From Adhaeribacter pallidiroseus (lineage in GTDB: Bacteria > Bacteroidota > Bacteroidia > Cytophagales > Hymenobacteraceae), in the NCBI RefSeq assembly GCF_003340495.1, contig NZ_QASA01000001.1, positions 248,001 to 312,000 of the forward strand: 64,000 nucleotides of DNA, read 5' to 3'. Both the position numbers and the translations under genes were made by a program. A model generated the notes under the pieces. It was not told where the DNA came from and did not search any database. It worked only from the letters and a program-made list of their open reading frames with translations. Positions 8,971-17,048 of this stretch are shown piece after piece. The first letter of the stretch is position 1. Every line of letters starts with the position of its first letter.

Positions 8971-10298
8971 ATGCAAAACCATGACGCTACTTGTTTATTT
9001 TTTAGCCGCCCGGCAGCTTATATCTTATTTTTAATAGCATCTTGGTTATTTACTGCTTGTACAGAACCCTGCGAAGGAGTTTATAGCTACAAAGTATACG
9101 AACCTGTCTATCAATCGCCGGCGGAACTCCTGGCTTCCATTAAGGCACAACCAGCCAAAGCAATTCGTAAAACCGGTAAAATTTACGCGGTTGATCAGTA
9201 TATTTTGGTAAATGAATTAAACCAAGGAATTCATGTAATAGATAACAGTAATCCTAGCAATCCGCAAAATATCAGTTTTATTTCCATTCCAGGTAATGTG
9301 GATATGGCGGTCCGGGATAAGGTACTGTACGCCGATGCGGCAACGGATTTGATGGTCCTGGATTTTAAAAACCCGAATGCAGTAAGTGTCCTGAAGCACT
9401 TAGAAAAAGTATTCCAACCTAACCCGGTTTTTTAAAAAACGGTACAATCGAAATTCCGGATCCAAGCAAAGGAATAGTGGTTGGTTACAAAGAAAGAATA
9501 TTAACCGAAAAGCGCCGTTGTGATGAAATGGCTCCCGCAAATCCAAATGATGACTGGATCGCGTTTGATAGAGCCAACACGGTTAATTACGCGAATAGCG
9601 CAGCAAAATCTAATAACAATAGCTCAACTGGTAAAGGCGGATCAATGGCGCGGTTTACTATTACTGGAAATTACTTGTACACTGTAGGCACCAGCCAAAT
9701 GGGCGTTTTTAACATTGCAAATCCGATAAATCCACAATTAAAAGAACCGGTGTATTTAGGGGCTGGCATTGAAACAATCTTCCCTTATCAAAATAAATTG
9801 TTTATTGGTTCTAATGCCGGCATGTTCATTTATGGCTTGTCTAACCCGGCGGTACCTGCTTACTTGGGAGGATACTCGCACCTGCGGGCTTGCGATCCGG
9901 TGGTAGTAGAAGGAAATTATGCTTACGTTACGTTGCGGGCCAACGCCAATAGTGTTTGCGGGGGTACGGCTAATCAGCTGGATGTAGTAGATATTAGCAA
10001 CGCGGCCATGCCGCAGGTCCGGAAAACGTACCCGATGCAAAATCCGCACGGTTTAGGAATTGACAAGAATGCTTTGTTTATCTGCGAAGGCAACTACGGG
10101 TTGAAAGTTTTTAATGCGACCAATCCGGATGCAATTACTGATAATCAGTTAAATCATTTAAAAGATTTACATGCATTTGATGTGATTCCGCTGGGTAAAA
10201 ATTTATTGGTTATTGGAGAAGATGGTTTCCGGCAGTACGATTACACTAATCCTGAAAGTTTAAAATTCTTGAGCAAGATTCCGGTGGTGTCCCAATAG
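8971..10298 (+). pseudogene. LVIVD-repeat lipoprotein interrupted by a frameshift
   Basis: I start it at the ATG at 8971, which gives a lipoprotein signal with lipobox LFTAC (mature Cys about residue 30); the more upstream ATG at 8872 would bury that signal. The first frame stops at 9433-9435 right after KVFQPNPVF; the continuation (KNGTIEIPDPSKGIVVGYKE and onward to 10298) lies in the -1 frame. One extra T in the T6 run at 9428-9433 restores PVFLKNGT and a protein of about 442 residues. LVIVD-like units are visible throughout (VIDNSNPSNPQNI, VVDISNAAMPQ, VFNATNPDAI). Such proteins form a surface beta-propeller of unknown role. The break may be real decay, slippage or a base-calling error. 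Confidence 0.8.
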
Positions 10299-10643
10299 AT
10301 AACGGGCAAATAGCTTGATTTCGGAAATTAACTTAAAAAAATGTTTTTAATAAAATCTTGGATTACAAGGTGTAGAGCCAGATTATTTTAAATTTATTCA
10401 ACGTTATTGTAATTTTGTTACAGAATATTGATAAAAATTATTTTATTATTGAAAAATATAAATACATTTGTATTAAACAATTTCGGTTTAGATTCACGAT
10501 TATTTCAGATATAATACTTCAGAATAACTGTTTAACCGGATCTTTTTACGTTTTAAATACCAATTTTGCTTTACTTGTTCACTGTTCAATGAAAACGCCT
10601 GGTATTATACCAGGCGTTTCTTTTTTAACAAATTTTTAAATTT
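10299..10643. other. Intergenic region between the LVIVD gene and rlmN
   Basis: About 345 bp of AT-rich sequence with no supportable gene, closed by the hairpin terminator at 10593-10626. Confidence 0.5.
10593..10626 (+). terminator. Intrinsic terminator between convergent LVIVD gene and rlmN
   Basis: A near-perfect hairpin with arms AAACGCCTGGTAT (10593-10605) and ATACCAGGCGTTT (10607-10619), followed by C and six T. The reverse direction has a shorter T-run, so it mainly serves the plus strand but could also stop rlmN transcripts. Confidence 0.8.
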
Positions 10644-11705
10644 TTAAGCAACTTGCTCTTCTTTGGTAGCTAATTGGCCACAGGCCGCATCTATATCTTT
10701 GCCCCGGCTGCGCCGCACATTTACCTGCACGCCCCGATCGGCGAGGTAATACACAAATTTCGACAAGTGATCTTCGTCGGTGTTCTTAAATAATGCCGCC
10801 GCAATCGGATTGTATTCAATAATATTAACCTTACACGGAATTACTTTCGTGAAGCGGTATAATTCTTCGGCATCCTGCAGCGTATCGTTAAAGTTTTCGA
10901 ACACGATATACTCGTAAGTAACTTTTCGACCGGTAACCTGGTGATAATACCGGAGGGCTTCGGTTAAAGCCTCCAACGAATTGGTTTCGTTTATCGGCAT
11001 AATCTGGTTCCGCTTTACATCATTAGCCGCGTGCAACGACAAAGCTAAATTAGCTTTAATATTATCGTCGGCCATCTTTTTTATCATTTTGGCAATACCA
11101 GCGGTACTTACCGTAATACGGCGGGCCGCCATGTTTAAACCATCGACCGAAGAGGTAATGCGCTCGATTGATTTCATGACATTGGCATAATTTAAAAGCG
11201 GTTCGCCCATGCCCATAAACACAATATTGGTTAAAGGTACCCCGGAGTTTTCCAAGCTTTGCTGATTAATAAGCACCACCTGGTCATAAATTTCGGCGGC
11301 ATCCAAGTTTCGCTTCCGATCCATGTAGCCGGTGGCGCAAAACTTACAGGTTAAAGAGCAACCTACCTGGCTCGATACACACGCAGTTTTCCGTTCGTCG
11401 TGCGGAATTAAAACGCCTTCTACAATATTGCCATCAAATAATTGAAAAGCAGATTTTACCGTTCCATCGCTGCTCAGTTGTTGTTTGGCTACTTGTACCG
11501 TATTAATGGAGAAGTAATTATTTAATTTTTCGCGCAGGGGCAGCGAAATATTATTCATTTGATCGAACGAGCGAGCCGCGTGTTTCCAGAGCCATTCGTA
11601 TACTTGCTTGGCCCGGAAAGGCTTTTCGCCGTTATCGGAAAACCAAACTTTTAACTCATCCAGCGAAAGTTTGCGAATATCAGTTTTTGTGCTCGTCGGT
11701 ATCAT
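10644..11705 (-). CDS. rlmN: 23S rRNA (adenine2503-C2)-methyltransferase RlmN (dual-specificity RNA methyltransferase)
   Basis: 353 residues. Radical-SAM enzyme that methylates A2503 of 23S rRNA and A37 of some tRNAs. The cluster-binding motif C-x3-C-x2-C is in SLTCKFCATGYM; VFMGMGEPLLNY is the family SAM-binding GEP segment; the methyl-carrier and catalytic Cys pair are expected near CVSSQVGC and DIDAACGQL, both visible. The start ATG at 11705 gives MIPTSTKTDIRKLS, matching the usual N-terminus from DIRKL onward. A TACCTTTG element lies only 4 bp upstream, implying an almost leaderless transcript. The stop codon lies inside an AAATTTTTAAATTT word. Confidence 0.96.
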   Translation of the reverse strand: MIPTSTKTDIRKLSLDELKVWFSDNGEKPFRAKQVYEWLWKHAARSFDQMNNISLPLREKLNNYFSINTVQVAKQQLSSDGTVKSAFQLFDGNIVEGVLIPHDERKTACVSSQVGCSLTCKFCATGYMDRKRNLDAAEIYDQVVLINQQSLENSGVPLTNIVFMGMGEPLLNYANVMKSIERITSSVDGLNMAARRITVSTAGIAKMIKKMADDNIKANLALSLHAANDVKRNQIMPINETNSLEALTEALRYYHQVTGRKVTYEYIVFENFNDTLQDAEELYRFTKVIPCKVNIIEYNPIAAALFKNTDEDHLSKFVYYLADRGVQVNVRRSRGKDIDAACGQLATKEEQVA

Positions 11706-11709
11706 CTTA

Positions 11710-11717
11710 CAAAGGTA
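11710..11717 (-). promoter_or_regulatory. Candidate -7 promoter element TACCTTTG for rlmN
   Basis: Matches the Bacteroidota -7 consensus TAnnTTTG on the minus strand. It ends about 4 bp before the ATG, so transcription would begin at or very near the start codon. Confidence 0.4.
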
Positions 11718-11730
11718 TAAAATATAAGTA

Positions 11731-11758
11731 GTTGGTCGTTATTAGTTGTTCGTTGTTC
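11731..11758 (+). repeat. Heptad array (4 units) upstream of rlmN
   Basis: Consecutive 7-mers GTTGGTC, GTTATTA, GTTGTTC, GTTGTTC without interruption. The same period and related words occur in the arrays at 12434, 29887 and, in inverse orientation, 47501. Confidence 0.7.
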
Positions 11759-11991
11759 GACTCATTAAATATTTAAAATCAGCTACTTATTCTACTATTT
11801 TCTTTTGTTTAATTTAATATAAGTACTTATCAGGTAATGGGGGATGCCAACCGGATCATGGTAGGTAATCTGAATATTAGGCGCTTACAAAGCTGATTTT
11901 ACCTAATACAAGGGCAAAACAAAAGCAAAGCCGCAATAGTTGCAGGCTAATTTTAGTTTTTAGGTCTGCCGGCGAGCTTAGAACCAGGCGC

Positions 11992-12426
11992 TTAGCCCTT
12001 ACCAGCTTCTTCTAATTTGGCACGAACTTCCAACGGAACAGATACTACTTTACGGGTAGTGTAATTAAAGCACAGCATGCCCGTTTTGGCATGGGCCACT
12101 GGTTTGTTATCTTGGTTGGTGACCCGGTAAAGTAAGTCAAAACCGTATTTATTAAAGTCGGCGGGCGCCATTTGTATGAAAAGCGTGTCCCCTAAAAATC
12201 CTTCTCCTTTATATTCAATAGCTACATCGGCCATAATTAAGGAACTGCTACCAAATGCTAATTCGGTGTAGCCCAGAGATTGCAGGTATTGTAACCGGGC
12301 ATCGTGCAGAATGCTAAGTAAAGCATCGTTGCCCAGATGCCCGCCGTAATTTATATCGGACACCCGAACTTTTATTGTGGTAGAAAAAACGTAGTTCTCG
12401 GGTAGTTCAATTTTTATACGGGCCAT
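11992..12426 (-). CDS. Acyl-CoA thioesterase family protein (hotdog fold, 4HBT-like)
   Basis: 144 residues, the normal length for a single hotdog domain. The N-terminal strand and loop TIKVRVSDINYGGHLGNDALLS match the 4HBT pattern in which the catalytic acidic residue sits in the D-x-N/M-x-H-x-N/G loop (Asp24 region with NYGGHLGND), followed by the long central helix and four antiparallel strands (AIEYKGEGFLGDTL, YGFDLLYRVT, TGMLCFNYTTRKVV). The expected role is hydrolysis of an acyl-CoA; the substrate is not predictable. The gene is divergent from mnmD, and its leader is filled by the heptad array beginning at 12434. Confidence 0.85.
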   Translation of the reverse strand: MARIKIELPENYVFSTTIKVRVSDINYGGHLGNDALLSILHDARLQYLQSLGYTELAFGSSSLIMADVAIEYKGEGFLGDTLFIQMAPADFNKYGFDLLYRVTNQDNKPVAHAKTGMLCFNYTTRKVVSVPLEVRAKLEEAGKG

Positions 12427-12433
12427 GAGATTG

Positions 12434-12496
12434 GTTGCAGGTTACAGGTTGCAAGTTACAGGTTACAGGTTGGGAGTTATTAGTTATAGTTTGTAA
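12434..12496 (+). repeat. Heptad array (9 units), left member of an inverted pair
   Basis: Uninterrupted 7-mers: GTTGCAG, GTTACAG, GTTGCAA, GTTACAG, GTTACAG, GTTGGGA, GTTATTA, GTTATAG, TTTGTAA. It starts 7 bp from the thioesterase start codon. The inverse words reappear at 12604-12652. Confidence 0.85.
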
Positions 12497-12603
12497 GTTT
12501 TATTTTGGTTAAGGAAATTGGGTTTGGTTTAAATACGTAAACAAATTTTTAAATCTATTTATAAAAAATCTATTAACCAGTAAGCTTTATCAACGTTCCA
12601 TTT

Positions 12604-12652
12604 CAACCTGTACCTTGTAAGTCACAACCTATAACCTGCAACCTGTAATCAA
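12604..12652 (-). repeat. Heptad array (7 units), right member of the inverted pair
   Basis: 7-mers CAACCTG, TACCTTG, TAAGTCA, CAACCTA, TAACCTG, CAACCTG, TAATCAA, i.e. the complement of the GTTACAG/GTTGCAG words at 12434. It ends 4 bp before the mnmD start codon, so it forms that gene's leader. Confidence 0.8.
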
Positions 12653-12656
12653 CCCC

Positions 12657-13325
12657 ATGAAAACGGAAATCCGGCAAACGAAAGACGGTTCAGCTACTTT
12701 ATACGTACCCGAACTGAATGAGCATTACCATTCGGTGAATGGCGCCTTGCAAGAATCCATGCATGTATTTATTCGGGCGGGTTTAGAATATGCCTGGCAA
12801 AACCAAACTGAACTTGCTATTTTGGAGGTTGGGTTTGGTACTGGTTTAAATGCCTTACTTACCTTGCAGCAAAGTTTACTTTACCAAAAAAAGATTGTGT
12901 ATCAAACCCTGGAAAAATATCCGCTTGCTCCGGCCATTATCCAGCAGATGCATTTTGAACAATTTATTTTAAATCCGGAATTGCTGGATTATTTGCAGCC
13001 CTTGCATACAACTCCTTGGAACGAACCGGTGAAAATAACCTCGGAGTTTACTTTATTTAAATTAGAAGCGGATTTACAAACTTGCTCGTTCCCCCAAGAG
13101 CAATACGATTTAATTTATTTCGACGCTTTTGCCCCCGAAAAGCAACCGGAACTCTGGACCGATGACATTTTTAAAAAATTGTTTCGTTCGTTAAAAACAG
13201 AAGGCTTTTTGGTAAGTTACTGCGCTAAAGGTAGTTTTAAACGCAGCTTAAAAGCGGCTGGCTTTGTGGTAGAAGCTTTGCCTGGTCCGGCCGGTAAACG
13301 CGAAATGACCCGAGCCATTAAGTAA
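12657..13325 (+). CDS. mnmD: tRNA (5-methylaminomethyl-2-thiouridine)(34)-methyltransferase MnmD
   Basis: 222 residues. SAM-dependent enzyme completing the mnm5s2U modification at tRNA position 34; homologue of the methyltransferase half of MnmC, here without the oxidase half. Seen: N-terminal SATLYVPELNEHYHSVNGALQES, the SAM-binding loop LEVGFGTGLNALL (about 57-69), the DAFAPEKQPELW motif characteristic of the family, and the C-terminal PGPAGKREMTRA. The start ATG at 12657 follows immediately on a heptad array, with no Shine-Dalgarno sequence. Confidence 0.93.
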   Translation: MKTEIRQTKDGSATLYVPELNEHYHSVNGALQESMHVFIRAGLEYAWQNQTELAILEVGFGTGLNALLTLQQSLLYQKKIVYQTLEKYPLAPAIIQQMHFEQFILNPELLDYLQPLHTTPWNEPVKITSEFTLFKLEADLQTCSFPQEQYDLIYFDAFAPEKQPELWTDDIFKKLFRSLKTEGFLVSYCAKGSFKRSLKAAGFVVEALPGPAGKREMTRAIK

Positions 13326-13452
13326 GCCTTTATTGTTTTTAATCAGAAGAGTTGAATACACTTTTTCCACGTAAAACCTGACCGTTTTCTAATCGTTTAG
13401 TACAGGTAATAACTATTAATTTACGAACACTTTTATCTAAAATCAGAAGCTT

Positions 13453-13722
13453 ATGGCAAAAAATAAAAGTAAAGCTGATAAAAAAAGTAAGGGCAAAAAG
13501 AATAAAAATAACAAGCACGATTTCGCGGATATTATATCAAAAGTTATCGGCAATCTAGCCCGGAAGAGTACTAAGAAATTAATAAAATCTTTTGAAAAAA
13601 GAGCTGGTAAGCTGGCTGCTAATGTTACACCGGGTAACCTGCTGGCAACTGCTTTCGATACTGCTGGCAAAAACCAAAACAAAGAAGTAAAGCAAAATAC
13701 TACCGCTGTAGTAGAGGAGTAA
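13453..13722 (+). CDS. Small lysine-rich hypothetical protein
   Basis: 89 residues, not recognised. The first 22 residues are almost entirely Lys/Asn/Ser (strongly basic), followed by an amphipathic segment (ADIISKVIGNLARKSTKKLIKSFEK) and a short acidic end. No signal peptide or membrane helix. It could bind nucleic acid or membranes, but this is only from its charge. It stands alone between mnmD and a convergent gene. The overlapping antisense frame is a shadow of its Lys codons. Confidence 0.55.
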   Translation: MAKNKSKADKKSKGKKNKNNKHDFADIISKVIGNLARKSTKKLIKSFEKRAGKLAANVTPGNLLATAFDTAGKNQNKEVKQNTTAVVEE

Positions 13723-13763
13723 AGAGTTTAACTTTGTGCTGGCTTTTAATTTAAATTGTTGCG

Positions 13764-14168
13764 TTATAAAAACCGGCTTTTTAATTCAGGAGTAGGTACC
13801 ATGCAGCTTTCTTGTTTCCCAAACCACCGGTACCGGTTTCGGGCAACACCCACGTAAATAAAATCACGCAGAAAGGCTGGCAAAATAATAGCTGCGTAAG
13901 CTAAGGGCCAAAATCCATCTAGCCGGGCCAGTATTTTTAAAGCAGCCGTGGAGCGGACAAACATTTTTCCGTTTTCAACTAAAACAACGGTGTCCAGCGC
14001 ATTATTTGAAAAATTTACTTGCTGTAATATTTCTTGGCCAGCGTCTGACTGCAAAGCGGTAAATTTAAAATAACCTTGCCGATCGTGTTTAATAACGAAT
14101 TGTACAAAGCCATTGCATAAGTTGCAAACACCATCAAATAGAATAACAGCCTGATTAGTTACAGTCAT
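13764..14168 (-). CDS. DCC family thiol-disulfide oxidoreductase (DUF393)
   Basis: 134 residues, typical length. The name-giving motif is seen at the N-terminus: FDGVCNLCNGFVQFVIKHD, with the CxxC at about residues 15-18 in a thioredoxin-like context, and the later LDTVVLVENG and RSTAALKIL segments match the family. Members are often found next to HTTM proteins; here an HTTM gene lies about 900 bp away on the other strand beyond the Thr-rich lipoprotein. The partner substrate is unknown. Confidence 0.88.
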   Translation of the reverse strand: MTVTNQAVILFDGVCNLCNGFVQFVIKHDRQGYFKFTALQSDAGQEILQQVNFSNNALDTVVLVENGKMFVRSTAALKILARLDGFWPLAYAAIILPAFLRDFIYVGVARNRYRWFGKQESCMVPTPELKSRFL

Positions 14169-14450
14169 TTTTTTAAATTTTTTCGATTCCGTATAATTAC
14201 AAATATTGTAGCTATTTGGTTACTACTAAGGATAATATTGCTACTAAGTTTAACCAAATTTATCTTATGCACGTATCTTAGGTTCAATACGGGTTACCTT
14301 TTATATGTTATTAGTATTAAGGGCTAGTTTACCTGTTAGTACAAAATATTTTTTTTGAATTGTTAACCTTAAAGAATACCAAACGTATAGCAGGCAACTA
14401 ATAAAATTATATTTATTACTAAAAATTGTAACATTAGTTAAAGTAAAACT

Positions 14451-14954
14451 ATGAAAAAGACCTATTTAAGCATCTTAGCAGCAGCATTTGTAGCAACAAC
14501 CACTTTCACTTCATGCTCCAGCACTAATACCGACACGGGTACATCTACTGGTACTTCTACCACTGACGACGCTACTGGAACTACTTCTGGATCTACTTCA
14601 GGCACTACTTCCGGATCTACTAGTGGTACAACTAGCGGAACTACCGATGGCAGCACTACCAGTGGTACTACTACTTCAGGCACTACTAGCGGTACTACTT
14701 CTGGCACCACGAGCGGTACAACCTCCGGAACTACAAGCGGTACAACCTCTGGATCTACTACTATGGGTACTACTGCTGGCACAACCAGTGGCACTACTTC
14801 AGGTACTACTACAACGGGTACTACCTCTGGCACTACTAGCGGTACTACTGCAGGAACAACAGCCGGGGGCACAACTGCTGGTACTACTAGCGGTACTACT
14901 GCAGGAACAACAGCCGGGGGCACAACCACTGGTGGTTCAACAACTGGCAACTAG
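14451..14954 (+). CDS. Thr/Gly/Ser-repeat lipoprotein
   Basis: 167 residues. A signal peptide with lipobox FTSC (Cys about residue 24) is followed almost wholly by repeats of G-T-T-S and variants (GSTS, GTTT, GTTA), from about 14578 to 14940. The DNA unit is 12 bp with silent variation (for example GGTACTACTAGC and GGCACTACTTCA), which keeps several other frames open, including a long antisense one. A surface-exposed, possibly glycosylated stalk is plausible; Bacteroidetes O-glycosylate Thr/Ser next to Asp, and only a few such sites exist near the start (TDTGT, TDDAT). Function unknown. Terminator at 14985. Confidence 0.8.
   Translation: MKKTYLSILAAAFVATTTFTSCSSTNTDTGTSTGTSTTDDATGTTSGSTSGTTSGSTSGTTSGTTDGSTTSGTTTSGTTSGTTSGTTSGTTSGTTSGTTSGSTTMGTTAGTTSGTTSGTTTTGTTSGTTSGTTAGTTAGGTTAGTTSGTTAGTTAGGTTTGGSTTGN
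14578..14945 (+). repeat. 12-bp imperfect tandem repeats encoding GTTS units
   Basis: About 30 units of 12 bp or of 12-bp multiples. A longer duplicated block is also visible: the stretch around 14839-14872 reappears almost exactly at 14887-14926. Copy-number change in multiples of 12 bp would keep the frame. Confidence 0.8.
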
Positions 14955-14984
14955 TAAATAAATTATATTTTTTGCGAAAGCAAT

Positions 14985-15022
14985 AAAAGGCATTAACCAT
15001 TTTGGTTTTTGCCTTTTTTATT
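14985..15022 (+). terminator. Intrinsic terminator of the Thr-rich lipoprotein
   Basis: Stem AAAAGGCAttAACC (14985-14998) with GGTTttTGCCTTTT (15004-15017), two central mismatches, followed by a T-run. Confidence 0.75.
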
Positions 15023-15062
15023 TTTAGGCCTTGGGTAATTAAGTCAATCTGCTTAGTTCTGC

Positions 15063-16562
15063 ATGCATTATCTCTTACTTTATTTAAAAAAAGTATTTAC
15101 AGTAGATTGCCGGGCTTTAGCGCTTATGCGCATCGGCATCGGGTTTGTTTTGTTAGTTGATTTAGCTATAAGAACTACCGACCTGGAAGCGCATTATTCT
15201 AATATTGGGGTACTGCCCTTGCACGTACTTTTCCAATATGTTTGGGACCCTTATTTAATTTCCATTCACGCTATAAGTGGTTTATGGCAAGTACAGGCTA
15301 TCCTTTTTTTAATAGCCGCTTTTTTTGCAGTTTGCCTTATACTGGGATACCATACCCGTTTGGTAACCATTGTATCGTGGTTCTTGCTTTTATCGCTGCA
15401 GAACCGTAATACGCTTATTGGGCAGGGTGGCGACGATTTGCTGCGCATGCTTCTATTCTGGGCGATATTTTTGCCCTGGGGACGGTTTTACAGTTTGGAT
15501 GCTCGGCGTATTATAAATCTTCCTAAATCCTTTATCCATTTTAGCGCAGCATCAGTAGGATTGGTGGTGCAAATTATGTTGGTTTATATTTGTACTGCTT
15601 TACTCAAAAACTCACCTGAATGGCATACCACTGGTACAGCCTTGTATAATGCGCTTAGTCTCGACCAGGTACTATTTCCGGTTGGTAAGCTTATTTATCC
15701 TTATCCCGTATTACTAAAATACTTAACGATAGGTACTTACTATACCGAGCTTTACTTGCCCTTTCTTTTATTAATACCTGTTTTTAATCCTTTTTTCCGG
15801 TTAATAGTTATTGGAGTATTAGCCGGATTTCATTTAGGGATTAGCCTGACACTTTTTGTGGGTTTGTTTTACTTAATTAACTGGGTTTCGCTATTGGGTT
15901 TATTGCCCCCGGTAGCCATAGACTGGTTAGAGACTAAATTATTACCTTATTTTCAAAATTTAGGGTATCGTTTTAAGGGCTACACAAGTAAAATTCCCTT
16001 ACTGTTCGAAGTGCGGGCTGTGTGGCATGTATCGCCTGCCCGCCGAGAAGAAGTTAGTGCCATTAAAGAAGGCTTTGTGATAGCTGTATTGCTTTATGTA
16101 ATTTGGTGGAATTTCTCGAATGTACCCCAGGTAAACCATCCCCTACCACCGGCGGCCCGCTGGCCCGGCATGTTGCTGCGGGTAGACCAGCACTGGGGCA
16201 TGTTTGCACCCGAAGTTTTTAAAGACGATGGCTGGTATATTCTGGAAGGAATAACTACCGAAAACAACCACATTGACTTAAACCGGAACGGCTTACCCGT
16301 TACCGAAAAAAAGCCGGAATCGGTGGTGGCTTTGTTTAAAAACGATCGCTGGCGCAAGTATAGTGAGAATTACTTGTTTGTAAACAACTCGTTTATGCGG
16401 CCTTACTTCTGCAACTATCGCCTGCGAATTTGGAACGAAGCTCACCGCTCCGCAGATCAGATTAAAGAATTACAAATTATTTACATGATGGAGCGTACTT
16501 TACCTAATTACCAGCCCATTCAACCGCAAAAGCAAGTACTGTGTATTTGTGGTACCCAGTAA
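15063..16562 (+). CDS. HTTM domain membrane protein (vitamin K-dependent gamma-carboxylase-like)
   Basis: 499 residues. The N-terminal 300 residues hold about seven or eight membrane helices with the HTTM hallmarks: VDCRALALMRIGIGFVLLVDL at the start, LQNRNTLIGQGGDDLLRMLLFWAIFLPWG in the middle, and FLLLIPVFNPFFRLIVIGVLAGFHLGI. The C-terminal part is soluble-like with one further helix and ends in a Trp/Tyr-rich region (WGMFAPEVFKDDGWYILEG). Relatives carry out or resemble vitamin K-dependent carboxylation, but activity in bacteria is unproven. The context with a DCC protein nearby is typical. Confidence 0.88.
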   Translation: MHYLLLYLKKVFTVDCRALALMRIGIGFVLLVDLAIRTTDLEAHYSNIGVLPLHVLFQYVWDPYLISIHAISGLWQVQAILFLIAAFFAVCLILGYHTRLVTIVSWFLLLSLQNRNTLIGQGGDDLLRMLLFWAIFLPWGRFYSLDARRIINLPKSFIHFSAASVGLVVQIMLVYICTALLKNSPEWHTTGTALYNALSLDQVLFPVGKLIYPYPVLLKYLTIGTYYTELYLPFLLLIPVFNPFFRLIVIGVLAGFHLGISLTLFVGLFYLINWVSLLGLLPPVAIDWLETKLLPYFQNLGYRFKGYTSKIPLLFEVRAVWHVSPARREEVSAIKEGFVIAVLLYVIWWNFSNVPQVNHPLPPAARWPGMLLRVDQHWGMFAPEVFKDDGWYILEGITTENNHIDLNRNGLPVTEKKPESVVALFKNDRWRKYSENYLFVNNSFMRPYFCNYRLRIWNEAHRSADQIKELQIIYMMERTLPNYQPIQPQKQVLCICGTQ

Positions 16563-16766
16563 ATTTTTAAATTTTTCTGTTTTACGAGCGTAAACTGGGT
16601 TTAACAAGTACGTGACCAAGTGTAAGATTCCCTCATCTGAAAGTTGCGCAAAGGTGGATCGTCTATAGATCTTAGCTTGTGGCGTTAAACTTGCCTTAAA
16701 TTTAAAAAAAAATCGTACACGCTTTTCATAAGAAATACTTTATCGCTTAACTTAAAAACGATAACT

Positions 16767-16958
16767 ATGCCCCAAGGAGATAAATCAGCGTACACCGATA
16801 AACAAAAGCGGCAAGCAGCGCATATTGAAGAAAGTTACGAAAAGAAAGGCTTAAGCGAAGAAGAAGCAGAAAAACGCGCCTGGGCCACCGTAAACAAACA
16901 AGATCACGGCGGCAAAAAAAGCGGATCGGGTAGGGGAACGGCTAAGGAAAAATCCTGA
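16767..16958 (+). CDS. Small conserved hydrophilic protein (often labelled plasmid stabilization protein)
   Basis: 63 residues, highly charged, beginning MPQGDKSAYTDKQKRQAAHIEESYEKKG and ending in a Gly/Ser/Lys-rich tail. This sequence type is conserved across many bacteria and is frequently given the transferred name plasmid stabilization protein without evidence. The helix YTDKQKRQAAHIEESYEKKGLSEEEAEKRAWATVNK is the conserved part (shown here as one known segment). No partner gene and no plasmid feature is nearby, so that name should not be taken as a function. Terminator at 17004. Confidence 0.75.
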   Translation: MPQGDKSAYTDKQKRQAAHIEESYEKKGLSEEEAEKRAWATVNKQDHGGKKSGSGRGTAKEKS

Positions 16959-17003
16959 AACTTTAAAGGAAAGCTTAGAAAATGCAGAATTAAAAAGTTA
17001 AAC

Positions 17004-17034
17004 GCCGATTTCTTTACGTCAGAAACCGGCTTTT
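17004..17034 (+). terminator. Intrinsic terminator of the 63-residue gene
   Basis: Stem GCCGATTTCT (17004-17013) with AGAAACCGGC (17021-17030), one mismatch, loop TTACGTC, then TTTT. Confidence 0.65.
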
Positions 17035-17048
17035 GACATTTTTAAGTT

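Noticed and set aside
10415-10639. 74-codon plus-strand frame
   Set aside because: It runs through the hairpin terminator at 10593-10626 and has no coding signature.
13443-13682. 79-codon minus-strand frame rich in Phe/Leu
   Set aside because: Exact antisense of the Lys-rich small protein; the hydrophobicity is the complement of AAA/AAG codons.
14462-14950. Long minus-strand open frame of Val/Pro repeats
   Set aside because: It is the antisense shadow of the 12-bp repeats in the Thr-rich lipoprotein gene; no start region or signal supports it.
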